A stretch of 64,000 nucleotides of DNA from Microbacterium sp. MF43 (GCF_012847295.1 NZ_JABBDY010000004.1:248001-312000); one strand, 5' to 3'; counted from the stretch's first letter, positions 52,992 to 61,805 are shown. The notes: generated from the letters alone by a model not told the origin. Numbers and translations: made by a program.

Positions 52992-53441
52992 ATGCCGACG
53001 GCCCCCGTCCGCAACGGGGGTGCGATGACGCCCGCGCGCGACCGACGGCCCGTTCTCGCCGCCCTCGGCGTGTACGCGGCGCTCGTCCTGATCCTCCTGA
53101 TCGCGCCGGTCTCGTACGCGGACGCGGTCCACGCGATCGACGATGTGCTCCGCGACGGATTCGGTCTCACCTGGTTCGGCTCGGGATGGATCGAGTTCGC
53201 CGCGAACGTGGTCGTCTTCGTGCCCTTGGGGCTGCTGCTCGCGATCCTGATGGACCGGCCCCTGCGGGGAGTCGTCGTGTGCATCGCCATCTCCGTCGTC
53301 GTCGAGCTCGCGCAGTTCCTCGTCCCGCCCCGGCAGGCGAGCGTCCGCGATGTCGTCGCGAACGCGCTCGGCGCCGTGATCGGAGCGGGGATCGCGTGGT
53401 CGGTCGCGCGCCGCCGCGGGCGAGGGACAGGCAAGGGCTGA
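52992..53441 (+). CDS. VanZ-like membrane protein
   Basis: 149 residues; an alternative start at ATG 53025 has GGGGG four bases upstream and would remove eleven residues. Four membrane helices are visible, with the VanZ-family elements EFAANVVVFVPLGLLLAIL and VVELAQFLVPPRQASVRDVVANALGAVIGA. Many VanZ-like proteins are encoded in polysaccharide loci and have no link to glycopeptide resistance; the role is unknown. It is convergent with the propeller protein gene four bases away. Confidence 0.82.
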   Translation: MPTAPVRNGGAMTPARDRRPVLAALGVYAALVLILLIAPVSYADAVHAIDDVLRDGFGLTWFGSGWIEFAANVVVFVPLGLLLAILMDRPLRGVVVCIAISVVVELAQFLVPPRQASVRDVVANALGAVIGAGIAWSVARRRGRGTGKG

Positions 53442-53445
53442 CGCA

Positions 53446-54462
53446 TCAGTCCTCCGTCACGACGGAGGGAGACCATGCGTGAGGCACGAGCATGACAGGC
53501 TCCGCGGTGCCGTCCGCGCGCAGGGCCCACACGTCGGAGTCGCCGGCGACGTCGGCGTGCGGCATCCCGTACAGGATCGTGTCGTCGTCGAGCCACTCGA
53601 TCTGGTCGTCGACGCTTCGCCTCTCGGGCAGCAGCTCGACCTCGCCCGACGCGAGCGTCATGACGGCGGGTGTCCAATGGACCGTCTCGCCGGATCCGGC
53701 CGTCGCCCTCTTGAACGCGATGCGCGTGCCGTCGGGCGAGAGCGAGGGGCATTCGACGTCGGCGGCCACCTCGACCAGCGTCCTCCGCTGCGCATCGCCC
53801 TTGACGAGCGAGGTGCGGTCGCCGGTGCGGACCGTCGCATAGAACGTGCCGTCGCCCGCGAACGTCACACCCCAGTAGTTGCGGTCCGCCGGTGCGATGA
53901 CGGCACCGTCGACGATGAGGTCGAACTCCTCCAGGTTGCCCACGACGGCACCGTCGACCGCGCGGATGACCGTCTCGGTGGAGAAGCTGCCCCCGGCATA
54001 AGAGTGTCCGCCCACGAAGGCGGTGGTTGCGACAAGCGTCCCGTCGTCGGAGATGCGGGTGCGGCTCGGGATGCCGGCCAGTGGCCACTGCGCGAGGACC
54101 TCGCCGTCGGTGCGGTAGACGGTGGCGGAGTAGGAGGGTGCGATGCCCCGGTCCGCCCGCAGGCAGGCGTAGAAGTCGTCGACCGCGTCGACGCGATCGC
54201 ACTGGACGTCGGCGAGGGCACGGGGGCCGCTGGGATCCTCCAGCTCGACGCTCGCGACGTGCCCGTATGCGGCCCCGGCGGCGGTGTTGCGGAACACGAT
54301 CCGCGGCCCCGAGCCCCACTCACCGGCGGCGGTGTCGACCGCACTGGGGCCCGAGCGTCGCTGGTCGGAGCTCTGCCAGGCCGCGACCGCTGTCGCGCCC
54401 GCGGCGCCGAACGCCACTGCGGCGACCATCGCCACGGCGATCCACTTCGCGCGGGGGCTCAC
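53446..54462 (-). CDS. Membrane-anchored beta-propeller-like (PD40) protein
   Basis: 338 residues from GTG 54462, which overlaps the MFS stop (GTGA). One N-terminal membrane helix at ~6-28 is followed by an exported domain of repeated four-strand units: RISDDGTLVATTAF, WGVTFAGDGTFYATV, CPSLSPDGTRIAFKR and IEWLDDDTILYGMP. The SPDGTRIAF signature is that of WD40-like PD40 repeats. A sensing or scaffold role near the exported polymer is possible; no catalytic residues are visible. Last gene of the minus-strand run that begins with the sugar transferase or the GT2 gene. Confidence 0.72.
   Translation of the reverse strand: MSPRAKWIAVAMVAAVAFGAAGATAVAAWQSSDQRRSGPSAVDTAAGEWGSGPRIVFRNTAAGAAYGHVASVELEDPSGPRALADVQCDRVDAVDDFYACLRADRGIAPSYSATVYRTDGEVLAQWPLAGIPSRTRISDDGTLVATTAFVGGHSYAGGSFSTETVIRAVDGAVVGNLEEFDLIVDGAVIAPADRNYWGVTFAGDGTFYATVRTGDRTSLVKGDAQRRTLVEVAADVECPSLSPDGTRIAFKRATAGSGETVHWTPAVMTLASGEVELLPERRSVDDQIEWLDDDTILYGMPHADVAGDSDVWALRADGTAEPVMLVPHAWSPSVVTED
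53452..53469. terminator. Palindrome at the convergent VanZ/propeller junction
   Basis: CCTCCGTC and GACGGAGG are perfect complements separated by two bases, in the final codons of the minus-strand gene and just after the VanZ stop. It may act on both convergent transcripts; no T-run is present. Confidence 0.4.
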
Positions 54463-55736
54463 GGTGCCGACCGCCGCTCGCCGCGGAGGATCGATCGCAG
54501 CAGGAGGGCCGCACCCGGGATCGCGATCGCCAGCAGCACGGCCACGACGATGGTCGCGGCCTCCGGGCCCACCGCGAACCACAGCACGCCGAATCCCGCG
54601 GCCGCACCGAAGCGCGCGACGGCGACCGTCGTCTGGGCTGCGGCGATTCCCGTGGCGCGCGTCTCGGGGGTGGTGAGCTCGGACGCGAGAGCCGCCAGCA
54701 CGCCGTCGGTCGCGGCGTAGAACGTGCCCAGCAGCAGCAGGCAGGCGACGGTCGCGGCCAGATCCACGATCGGCAGGACAGCGACGACGTACGCGCCGAG
54801 CAGGGCGACGTGGCCGAACACGAAGACCCGCGCGCGGCCGATCCGGTCGGCGAGCCTGCCCATCGGGATCGCGAAGGCGATGAAGGCCACGTTGGTCCCG
54901 ACGTAGAGGAGCGGGAACCACAGGGTCGCGAAGTCGCCCCGCGACTGGAGCAGCAGATAGACGAATCCGTCGCCGATCGTGACGAGTCCGAGGATGCCCG
55001 CCGCGGCCAGCACCCTGCGCATCGGCCCGCGAAGGACCACTCCCCACGCGAAGCGCGTCCGACCCTCCGCGTTCCCCGCGACCGCGACGTCTCGCGCCCG
55101 CGCGCGCAGCCGGACGTTGGGCACGACGAGCCCCAGGATCACCAGGCCCACGACGGCGAACGCGAGGGATACCGCGAAGACCACCTCGTAGCCGTCCGGG
55201 ACGATCCACAGCAGGGCGAAGGCGATCAGCGGTCCGAGCGCCGCGCCGATGTTGTCGAGCGTGCGATGCACCGAGAACGACGTGGCGAGGTTGTCGGGCC
55301 GCGAGCGGGCCGTGATGAGGGCGTCGCGCGGAGCGGTGCGGATTCCCTTGCCGATTCGATCTGCCGTCATGACCGCGAGCAGGCCGCCGAACCCCGACAC
55401 GAACAGCAGCCCGACGCGAGCGACCGCGGCGAGCGCGTAACCGCTGAAGGCGACCCATTTCGGACGGCCGACCCGGTCGGCCGTGTAGCCGCTGGCGATG
55501 CGCACCAGGGCGCTCGTGCCTTGGTAGAGGCCGTCCAGGAACCCGAATGCGATCGTCGAGAGACCCAGGAAGCCGGTGACGTACAGCGGCATGACCGCGG
55601 CCACCGACTCCGAGGAGATATCGGTGAGCATCGACACGACGCCCAGGGTGACGACGGTCGATGACACGGTTCGAACCCCGGGGGCGCGCGGACCCGTCGT
55701 GCGTCCGCGCGCGGGATTCGTGAGCGAGATGTACAT
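54459..55736 (-). CDS. MFS transporter
   Basis: 425 residues from ATG 55736; the longer open frame upstream lies over the neighbouring gene. Twelve membrane helices are visible. The sequence MLTDISSESVAAVMPLYV in the first helix and the loop RIASGYTADRVGRPKWVAF, then RIGKGIRTAPRDALI, identify a major facilitator group of predicted exporters. In a polysaccharide operon it could export a precursor or an inhibitor. It starts six bases after the upstream gene ends and overlaps the propeller gene, so it is co-transcribed. Confidence 0.88.
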   Translation of the reverse strand: MYISLTNPARGRTTGPRAPGVRTVSSTVVTLGVVSMLTDISSESVAAVMPLYVTGFLGLSTIAFGFLDGLYQGTSALVRIASGYTADRVGRPKWVAFSGYALAAVARVGLLFVSGFGGLLAVMTADRIGKGIRTAPRDALITARSRPDNLATSFSVHRTLDNIGAALGPLIAFALLWIVPDGYEVVFAVSLAFAVVGLVILGLVVPNVRLRARARDVAVAGNAEGRTRFAWGVVLRGPMRRVLAAAGILGLVTIGDGFVYLLLQSRGDFATLWFPLLYVGTNVAFIAFAIPMGRLADRIGRARVFVFGHVALLGAYVVAVLPIVDLAATVACLLLLGTFYAATDGVLAALASELTTPETRATGIAAAQTTVAVARFGAAAGFGVLWFAVGPEAATIVVAVLLAIAIPGAALLLRSILRGERRSAP

Positions 55737-55741
55737 TCGGC

Positions 55742-56419
55742 TCACTGCGACCGGAAGACGCCGAAGAGGACGTAGACGGTCCCCGTCCCGGATTCCGGCG
55801 CGAACCCGAGGGTGAGCGAGGTCGAGGGGTCGGCGAATGCGGCGCCGGAGTCCTGCGGACGAACCGATTGCAGACCCGAGTCGCCCCACAGCGTCCGATA
55901 GTGTTCGCGGATCTTGTCGGCGGAGGCGGCGGTGCGCGCCACCAGGGTCACCTGTGTGACGTCCCCCTCGGTGGCGATCTCGCTGTTGAGGACCTCGGAG
56001 GCCGACATCGGGGTCATGAGCGGTTCGGGGAAGCCGTCGACCAGTTCGCCGCTCGCCGAGGCCGACGCGGGAAGCGTGCCGCCCGGGAACGGGGTCGTCT
56101 CCGGTGCGGGCGCGGTGCCGGGTCCGGATGCCTCGGGCGCGCCGCTGTCGAGCGGGTCGGGCACCTCGCTGCCGTCCGCCGGCGCTGCTCCCGGATCGGA
56201 GCCGGGAGTCGGGAGCGCGGTCGGGGTCGGTGTCGCCGTCTGCTGTGCGGACAGACCTCCACCGCCGCCGGCGAGCACGCCGGCGGCGATCGTGGCGACG
56301 AGGACCGCCGCTGCGGCGACGCCGATCATGAGCACGCGGCGCGCGCGGCGTGGCGCGTGGGCGGCGTCCGGGCCGGCCGGAGCCTCGGGCCCGCTTTCGG
56401 CCCGATCCTTCTCGTCCAC
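55742..56419 (-). CDS. Membrane-anchored protein of unknown function
   Basis: 225 residues from GTG 56419 (GGGGGAACC upstream). A short basic N-terminus, one membrane helix at ~30-52 and a Gly stretch lead to a ~75-residue Pro/Thr/Ala/Ser-rich spacer. A compact C-terminal domain (~125-225) follows, containing MSASEVLNSEIATEGDVTQ and KIREHYRTLWGDSGLQ. I do not recognise the family. It probably faces outside. It lies 31 bases after the deacetylase gene and five before the MFS gene, so it is part of the polysaccharide operon. Confidence 0.75.
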   Translation of the reverse strand: MDEKDRAESGPEAPAGPDAAHAPRRARRVLMIGVAAAAVLVATIAAGVLAGGGGGLSAQQTATPTPTALPTPGSDPGAAPADGSEVPDPLDSGAPEASGPGTAPAPETTPFPGGTLPASASASGELVDGFPEPLMTPMSASEVLNSEIATEGDVTQVTLVARTAASADKIREHYRTLWGDSGLQSVRPQDSGAAFADPSTSLTLGFAPESGTGTVYVLFGVFRSQ

Positions 56420-56450
56420 GGTTCCCCCGTCCGTCGTCGTCCGTCAACAG

Positions 56451-57104
56451 TCAGCGCAGGCGCTTCACCGCGCTGGCCAGTACGTGCCTGGCCTCCCCGA
56501 TGCCGGGCCGATGCCGGATGATCCACCGCACCGACTCGACGGTGTCCTCGGCGGTCACGCTGTACCTGGCGCGAAGCCAGGACGCCTCGCGCGCAGGGAA
56601 GCGGTCGCTCGTGTACACCGCCGTATAGCCGGCTTCCCTGAGCCGGCGGAGGAGCCGCCGGTCATATCGGCCGAGCGGAAGCGCGACCTCCGAGATGGAT
56701 GCGCCGCTCGCCGTCTCGAGCCGGGTGCGAGCGTCCGTCAGTTCGCGCGCGAGGCCCGCGCTGTCGAGGCCCCGCCACGGGACGTGCGCCCATCCGTGGC
56801 TGCCGATCGCCATCCCTGACGCTCGCAGGACGCCCAGGTCGCCGGCGGCGACGCTGCCGCCCTCGCCCAGGCGACCTGCGAGCGGGAAGAACGTCGCCGT
56901 GAGCCCTCGCTCGGCGAGCACGGGCAGTGCAACGTCGATGTCGGTCGAGTTCCCGTCGTCGAAGCTGAGGCGCACGCCCGGGTGGGCGGCGATCTCATCC
57001 GCGATGGCACGGAACCGATCGGCATCCACCCAGTACCTCGCCTCGCCGGGCTCGCGCTCGCGTTCGCAGACGCCGATGCCGTGGAAGCACAGGTTGACGT
57101 TCAT
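56451..57104 (-). CDS. Polysaccharide deacetylase (NodB/CE4) family protein
   Basis: 217 residues from ATG 57104 (ATGA overlap with the GT2 stop). CE4 motifs: VRLSFDDGNSTD with the catalytic and metal-binding Asp pair, the metal motif MAIGSHGWAHVPW (HxxxH) and ALPLGRYDRRLLRRL. No signal peptide or membrane helix is visible, unlike most secreted deacetylases, so it may act on lipid-linked or nucleotide-linked intermediates inside the cell. It could remove N-acetyl groups from sugars that the aminotransferase/acetyltransferase genes have modified, or from the GlcNAc family generally. Confidence 0.87.
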   Translation of the reverse strand: MNVNLCFHGIGVCEREREPGEARYWVDADRFRAIADEIAAHPGVRLSFDDGNSTDIDVALPVLAERGLTATFFPLAGRLGEGGSVAAGDLGVLRASGMAIGSHGWAHVPWRGLDSAGLARELTDARTRLETASGASISEVALPLGRYDRRLLRRLREAGYTAVYTSDRFPAREASWLRARYSVTAEDTVESVRWIIRHRPGIGEARHVLASAVKRLR

Positions 57105-57961
57105 CGCGTTCCCGCCCCGGGTGCAACGGCCTGCACGCGCGTGCTCTCGTCTCGTCCCCACGCCGCGGTGGGCCGGGATGCGCGACGAGCGAGGACGGCG
57201 GCGACCACGGTGATCACGACATACGGCACCGCTGCCGGAAGGAGGCGAGGGTCGCGGGCGACCTCTCGCAGCCAGGCGGTGCGATCGGCGTCCCGCACGC
57301 GCACGCCGACCTGCGCCGACGCATCGCGCAGTTCGGCGTTGCCTCGGCGCACGCGCACCAGGCGGCGCACGAGGTCGCGCGTCGTGCGCGGCGTCTCGAC
57401 GACGACCATGGCACCGGATGCTTCGCACTTCTCTGCGGACGAGAACTGCGCGTCGAGGAACAGGTCGTCGGCGATCAGGGGAGGGAACTGCGCGAACCGG
57501 GCGCGGCCCTCGGCGGACAGGGCGATCATGCCCCGGCCGAAGAGCCCGTCGCGAAAGGCCGGGAGCCGCTCATTGACCGCGAAGTACGCTTTCACAGGCC
57601 AGGGGCGGGCCGTCGTGTCGAGGCGCCGGCGAGGGACGACCGCAAGGGCCTGGCCGAGCTCCAGTTCGGAGACGAGGGCGTCGACGGCGCCCGGAGAGGG
57701 CACGATGTCGGCATCCAGGTAGATGCGCGGATAGCCCCGGGCGATCGCGTCACCGGCGTTGAGCGCTCCGGCCTTGCCGGGTTCGGGACGTTCGACGACG
57801 CGCGCCCCGCCCTCCCTGGCGACGCGTGCGGTGCCGTCGGTGCATCCGTTCGCCGACACCACGATGTCGATCGGGCCCACCGCGACCTGATTGCGCAGGG
57901 AGTCGAGGCACGCGCCGAGGACTGCTTCCTCGTTGTGGGCGGCGATGACCACGCTCACCAT
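57101..57961 (-). CDS. GT2-family glycosyltransferase with C-terminal membrane helix
   Basis: 286 residues from ATG 57961, with AAGGAG ten bases upstream. GT-A motifs: VVIAAHNEEAVLGACL, VVSANGCTDGTA, PGKAGALNAGD and the metal-binding YLDADIVPSPGA. One or two hydrophobic segments lie near ~240-262 (PYVVITVVAAVL), which would hold it at the membrane next to lipid-linked intermediates. It overlaps the deacetylase gene by four bases; this pairing suggests that the sugar it adds is deacetylated. Confidence 0.9.
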   Translation of the reverse strand: MVSVVIAAHNEEAVLGACLDSLRNQVAVGPIDIVVSANGCTDGTARVAREGGARVVERPEPGKAGALNAGDAIARGYPRIYLDADIVPSPGAVDALVSELELGQALAVVPRRRLDTTARPWPVKAYFAVNERLPAFRDGLFGRGMIALSAEGRARFAQFPPLIADDLFLDAQFSSAEKCEASGAMVVVETPRTTRDLVRRLVRVRRGNAELRDASAQVGVRVRDADRTAWLREVARDPRLLPAAVPYVVITVVAAVLARRASRPTAAWGRDESTRVQAVAPGAGTR

Positions 57962-58001
57962 CTCGGTGCTCCTTCCCGTCCCTGCGTCCCGCGCGAGGAC
58001 G

Positions 58002-58036
58002 ACTGACCGGCGCCGTCGGGTTCGGCGCCGGTCAGT
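58002..58036 (-). terminator. Perfect 14-bp hairpin overlapping the sugar transferase stop codon
   Basis: ACTGACCGGCGCCG (58002-58015) and CGGCGCCGGTCAGT (58023-58036) pair without mismatch around a seven-base loop. On the minus strand it begins at the TGA of the sugar transferase. There is no T-run, so it may attenuate read-through into the GT2 operon, or protect the mRNA end, without stopping transcription fully. Confidence 0.6.
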
Positions 58037-59588
58037 ACGCTCCTTTCGCCTCGAACATGACCTTGGCGGTGCGCCACATGATCATGAGGTCCGTCATGAC
58101 GGACCAGTTCTCCACGTAGTGGAGATCGAGACGTACGCTCTCGTCCCACGAGAGGTCGCTGCGGCCGCTCACCTGCCAGAGGCCGGTGATGCCGGGCTTG
58201 ATGTAGAGCCGGCGGGTGACTCTGCCGTCATACCCGGTCACTTCGCTGGGCAGCGGAGGACGCGGGCCGACGACGCTCATGTCTCCGCGCAGCACGTTCC
58301 AGAACTGCGGCAGCTCGTCGAGGGAGTAGCGGCGCAGGATCGCCCCGACGCGCGTGACGCGGGGGTCGTCCTTGACCTTGAAGAGAAGCCCCGCGCCCTC
58401 GTTCTTCGCGGCGAGCGCGGCGAGCTCGGACTCGGCGTTCGGGCGCATCGTGCGGAACTTGAGCATCCGGAACTCGCGGCCGTCGCGGCCGATGCGGGTC
58501 TGGGTGAAGAACACCGGCCCGTTCGAGTCGATGACGATCAGCAGAGCGATCACGGGCGTGATCAGCGCGAGGGGGAGAAGCGCCACACCCGCCACCACGA
58601 TGTCGAGTGCCCGCTTCAGAAGGTGCTGACCGCCCTCGAACTCCGGGATCTTGACGTGGATGAGCGGCAGGCCGTCGACCGGGTGTAGCGAGATCCGGGG
58701 GCCTGCCACATCGGCCAATCGGCTCGAGAGGATGAGCTCTGCGGCGGTTCCCTCGAGCTCCCAGCTGAGGTGCTGGATGAAGTCCGGATCGTCCTCCGGC
58801 CGGCTCGCGACGATGATCGTGTCGACGCTGAGCAGTCGTGCCTGCTCGGCGACGTCGGAAGCGGCACCCGTACGCGGGTACACATGGTCGTCGACCACGA
58901 GTCCGGCCGCCGCCGTGTCGGTCGTCGCCACGCCGATGACGTCGTAGCCCAGCATTCGTGCGCGCTCGAGACCGCGGATCACGTATCCGGCGTCGTCTCG
59001 GGTGCCGGCGACGATCGCGCGCGAGGTGCACCGTCCCCGGCGTCGCTGGCGGGTCAGCCACCGACGCCACTCCCAGCGCCCGATCAGCAGCCCCAGCAGA
59101 CCCAAGGGCAGGGCGACGATCAGCTGGATGCGGACCCCCGGCCACTGGACCACGACGAAGAGCATCGCGAGGATGCCGAACGCGAGGCCGGTCGCGTGGG
59201 CTACGCGGAGGTACTCCACGGAGCCGGATCCGACGATGTCGATCGTTCGCGTGTGGAACAGCGCGAGCATCGCCACCCACACCGCAGCCGCCAGCAGCGG
59301 CGCTCGCACGAACTCGGGCGCGCTCTCGACGGTGCCCTGGTGAGCGACCGCATCGGCCCACCCCGCAGCCGCTGTCGCGGTCAGGACCACGAGGACGTCG
59401 GAAGCCCGCAACCGGCGAACGTAGCGCCTCTCCCACATGCGCCGACGCTCGAGCGTCGGCGCCGTACGGGGAGCGAGCGCGGAAGGAGCGGTGTGGGTGG
59501 GGGCAGTCGCCGCCCCTCCCGCGGGCAAGGGGCGGAGAGTGCTCACCTGTTCGAAGCCGAACGAGGCTATGGGGTCCGCGGTCACCAT
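58032..59588 (-). CDS. Polyprenyl-phosphate sugar-1-phosphate transferase (initiating glycosyltransferase)
   Basis: 518 residues from ATG 59588, preceded by GGAGGGG; an earlier in-frame start adds 32 residues without a clear site. The N-terminal half has four or five membrane helices (~70-190) and a CoA/NAD-binding-like domain (~200-310). The C-terminal sugar transferase domain has KRALDIVVAGVALLPLALI, FTQTRIGRDGREFRMLKFRTM, RRYSLDELPQFWNVLRGDM, VGPRPPLPSEV and ITGLWQVSGRSDLSWDE. It attaches the first sugar phosphate to undecaprenyl phosphate, starting repeat-unit synthesis (WcaJ/WbaP type). Confidence 0.95.
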   Translation of the reverse strand: MVTADPIASFGFEQVSTLRPLPAGGAATAPTHTAPSALAPRTAPTLERRRMWERRYVRRLRASDVLVVLTATAAAGWADAVAHQGTVESAPEFVRAPLLAAAVWVAMLALFHTRTIDIVGSGSVEYLRVAHATGLAFGILAMLFVVVQWPGVRIQLIVALPLGLLGLLIGRWEWRRWLTRQRRRGRCTSRAIVAGTRDDAGYVIRGLERARMLGYDVIGVATTDTAAAGLVVDDHVYPRTGAASDVAEQARLLSVDTIIVASRPEDDPDFIQHLSWELEGTAAELILSSRLADVAGPRISLHPVDGLPLIHVKIPEFEGGQHLLKRALDIVVAGVALLPLALITPVIALLIVIDSNGPVFFTQTRIGRDGREFRMLKFRTMRPNAESELAALAAKNEGAGLLFKVKDDPRVTRVGAILRRYSLDELPQFWNVLRGDMSVVGPRPPLPSEVTGYDGRVTRRLYIKPGITGLWQVSGRSDLSWDESVRLDLHYVENWSVMTDLMIMWRTAKVMFEAKGAY

Positions 59589-59865
59589 CGCGGATCCCCT
59601 CCATAGCGCACGCCGAAGCGTTCCCCAGCAGCCATGTGCAACAACTCTCTGCAGAGGCAGGGACGAGCGGACTCGCGCACCCACCCTCAGCGGTACGGCC
59701 GATGATTCGGGTCATTGACCGTAAGGAGGCCCCCAGAGCCCCCTATGGTCGGCAGTGTACGCCTGAGGGGCGATCGGCAAAAGGGTCAGTTTACGAACGC
59801 GCGCCGACGTGGCGTTCTTCGACTCGCCGGAGCCGGGGACCGCCGGCTGCGGGCCGGCCGAGAGG
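59589..59865 (-). promoter_or_regulatory. Intergenic region upstream of the sugar transferase gene
   Basis: 277 bases without a gene between the mycoredoxin-like gene and the sugar transferase. On the minus strand, TACACT near 59755-59760 with TTTTGC 17 bases before it is a weak promoter candidate, giving a leader of about 160 bases. No repeat or coding signal is seen. Confidence 0.3.
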
Positions 59866-60123
59866 TCAGATGAGCGAGAGCTCGCGGAGCTTGGTCTCGA
59901 CGTCGTCGTTCGACGGCTCGACGTGGTGCGAGGCATCCGGATAAACGACGACCGGGATGTTCGTGCGCCCGGAGATTTCGCGCGCGACGTCGGCGGCTGC
60001 GGGATCGGCGACGAGGTCCACGTAGGTGTACTGGATGCCGAGCGAGTCCAGCTGACGCTTGGTGCGGACACAGTCGCGGCACCAGTCGGCGCCGAACATG
60101 GTGATCGTCGAGGGGGAGGTCAT
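59866..60123 (-). CDS. Glutaredoxin-like protein (mycoredoxin type)
   Basis: 85 residues, a single thioredoxin-fold domain. The redox motif is CRDC in MFGADWCRDCVRTKRQL, and the conserved cis-Pro lies in TNIPVVVYPD. Small actinobacterial glutaredoxins of this kind (mycoredoxin 1) reduce mycothiol mixed disulfides using a CxxC site. It is a single gene, convergent with nothing and divergent from the GT2-GtrA gene. Confidence 0.9.
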   Translation of the reverse strand: MTSPSTITMFGADWCRDCVRTKRQLDSLGIQYTYVDLVADPAAADVAREISGRTNIPVVVYPDASHHVEPSNDDVETKLRELSLI

Positions 60124-60215
60124 GACTCCATTCTCGCGGATGCAGCCTGGGCGAGCGCCGGGTGCTCCACAGCTCAGGTTCGCGGTTTCCCGCTCCCGTG
60201 CGACGATGGGATGCA

Positions 60216-61361
60216 GTGCAGCTGTCGATCATCGTCCCCACGTACAACGAGGCTCCCAACGTCGCGGAGCTGATCCGGCGTGTCTCGGCGGCGACCGAGA
60301 GCATCGACGCCGAGGTGATCTTCGTCGACGACAGCACCGACGACACCCCCGACGTGATCCGTCAGGTCGCGGCATCCGCCTCGCTCCCGGTGCGCCTCGT
60401 GCACCGGTCGTCTCGCGCCGGAGGACTCGGGAGTGCGGTCGTGGAGGGCATGGCGCTCGCCGAGTCCGACGCGTGCCTCGTGATCGACGGCGATCTGCAG
60501 CATCCGCCCGAGCTCATCCCCGTGCTCTTCGAACGCTTCAGCCGCGGGGATGCGGATGTCGTCATCGCATCGCGCTACGCCGGCGGCGGCACCGCGACGG
60601 GGCTCGCCGACCGCACGCGGGTGCTCGTGTCGAAGGCGGCGACGGCGCTCACGCGTGCGATGTTCCCCGTGCGGCTGCGCGAGGTGACCGACCCGATGAC
60701 GGGGTACTTCCTCGTCGACCGCCGGGCCGTCGACGCCGCGACCCTGCGCCCTCGCGGCTTCAAGATCCTGCTCGAGATGCTCGCCCGCAAGAACCTGCGC
60801 GTCGCCGAGGTCCCGTTCGCGTTCGCCGGCCGTCACGCCGGCGAATCGAAGGCGTCGCTGCGCCAGGGGCTGCACTTCCTCACGCAGCTCACCGCCCTGA
60901 GGTTCGGCAAGATGTCGCTCTTCGCCGTGATCGGCGGGCTCGGCGCGATCGTGAACCTCGCGATCGTGTGGGGGCTCACCGCTGCCGGCGTGGACTACAT
61001 CCTCGCCGCCGTCATCGCGGCCGAGACGACCATCATCGGCAACTTCCTGCTGCTGGAGCGCTTCGTCTTCCACGACATGCGCGAGGCGGCGGGCAGCGTG
61101 TGGCTGCGCTTCGCGAAGTCGTTCAGCTTCAACAATGCCGAGGCCCTCATCCGCATCCCGATCATGGCGCTCCTCGTCGAGACCTGGCACATCTCCGCGG
61201 TCGTCGCGACCGGCCTCACGCTCGTCGTCGCGTTCGTCGTGCGGTTCGTGTTCCACTCGCTCGTCGTCTACGCGCCGCGCAAGGCGGGCATCGAGCCGAC
61301 GCGCGCACGCCGCTTCGTCGAGGAGCTCGATGCCCAGGCGATGTCTCCCGGCGAGCTCTAG
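60216..61361 (+). CDS. Dolichol-phosphate-mannose-synthase-like GT2 fused to GtrA domain
   Basis: 381 residues from GTG 60216, just before the first beta strand; an upstream in-frame GTG at 60198 is possible. Residues ~1-225 are a GT2 domain with SIIVPTYNEAPNVAELI, IFVDDSTDDTPDVI, VIDGDLQHPPELI and DPMTGYFLVDRR. Residues ~240-360 hold four membrane helices of the GtrA family (FAVIGGLGAIVNLAIVW, IGNFLLLERFVFHD). The two parts, often separate genes, make and flip polyprenyl-phosphate sugars. It probably supplies a lipid-linked sugar donor for envelope glycans. Confidence 0.93.
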   Translation: MQLSIIVPTYNEAPNVAELIRRVSAATESIDAEVIFVDDSTDDTPDVIRQVAASASLPVRLVHRSSRAGGLGSAVVEGMALAESDACLVIDGDLQHPPELIPVLFERFSRGDADVVIASRYAGGGTATGLADRTRVLVSKAATALTRAMFPVRLREVTDPMTGYFLVDRRAVDAATLRPRGFKILLEMLARKNLRVAEVPFAFAGRHAGESKASLRQGLHFLTQLTALRFGKMSLFAVIGGLGAIVNLAIVWGLTAAGVDYILAAVIAAETTIIGNFLLLERFVFHDMREAAGSVWLRFAKSFSFNNAEALIRIPIMALLVETWHISAVVATGLTLVVAFVVRFVFHSLVVYAPRKAGIEPTRARRFVEELDAQAMSPGEL

Positions 61362-61422
61362 TCGAGCGGATGCCTCGGCCGCGCCTCGGGCGCACCGCCC
61401 GCAGCGGGGCCGCCCCCGCTGG

Positions 61423-61428
61423 TAGGCT
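61423..61428 (+). promoter_or_regulatory. -10 box of a leaderless small-protein transcript
   Basis: TAGGCT, seven bases before GTG 61436, with no ribosome site between. Confidence 0.5.
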
Positions 61429-61435
61429 CGCCGCC

Positions 61436-61795
61436 GTGCTGCCCGCGGACTGGATCGAACACCGACGTCCTGACGGAGAGGTGCTCGGCTGGATGGTCTC
61501 CGACGGCGAGGGATTCCGCGTGCGCGACCTCCTCGGGCGCGAGTTGACGCCGGAGCCGGTCGATTGGCTCGAGGGCGAGGAGCTGCTGGAGGCGCTCGGG
61601 ATCGGCTACCTCGCCGACCGCTGGGTGCTGACGCTGCCGGACGGCACCCAGCGGCCGGTGCGGATCGCCGAGGCGAGCCCGCGCGGGGTGATCGTCGTGG
61701 GCGACGAGTACGGGGCCGCGTCCGCGGTCGGCGCCGTCCTCGACCGGTTCCGGCTGCCGTTCCCCGCGCCGCAGGAGCTCCGCCCCGCGCGCTGA
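61436..61795 (+). CDS. Conserved small protein of unknown function
   Basis: 119 residues from GTG 61436, placed by the TAGGCT box seven bases upstream; the same frame is open far upstream, but that lies antisense-like over the GT2-GtrA gene. It is acidic and soluble with no signal peptide: LPADWIEHRRPDGEVLGWMV, a DLLGREL turn, WLEGEELLEALGIGYLADRW and a C-terminal VGDEYGAASAVGA. I do not recognise a family. It is followed 23 bases later by the ACT-domain gene, which has its own promoter-like box. Confidence 0.7.
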   Translation: MLPADWIEHRRPDGEVLGWMVSDGEGFRVRDLLGRELTPEPVDWLEGEELLEALGIGYLADRWVLTLPDGTQRPVRIAEASPRGVIVVGDEYGAASAVGAVLDRFRLPFPAPQELRPAR

Positions 61796-61805
61796 CGGCG
61801 ATGGG

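Noticed and set aside
52992-53441. VanZ as a glycopeptide resistance gene.
   Set aside because: No vanH/A/X/S/R neighbours; VanZ-like proteins are frequent in polysaccharide loci without any resistance role.
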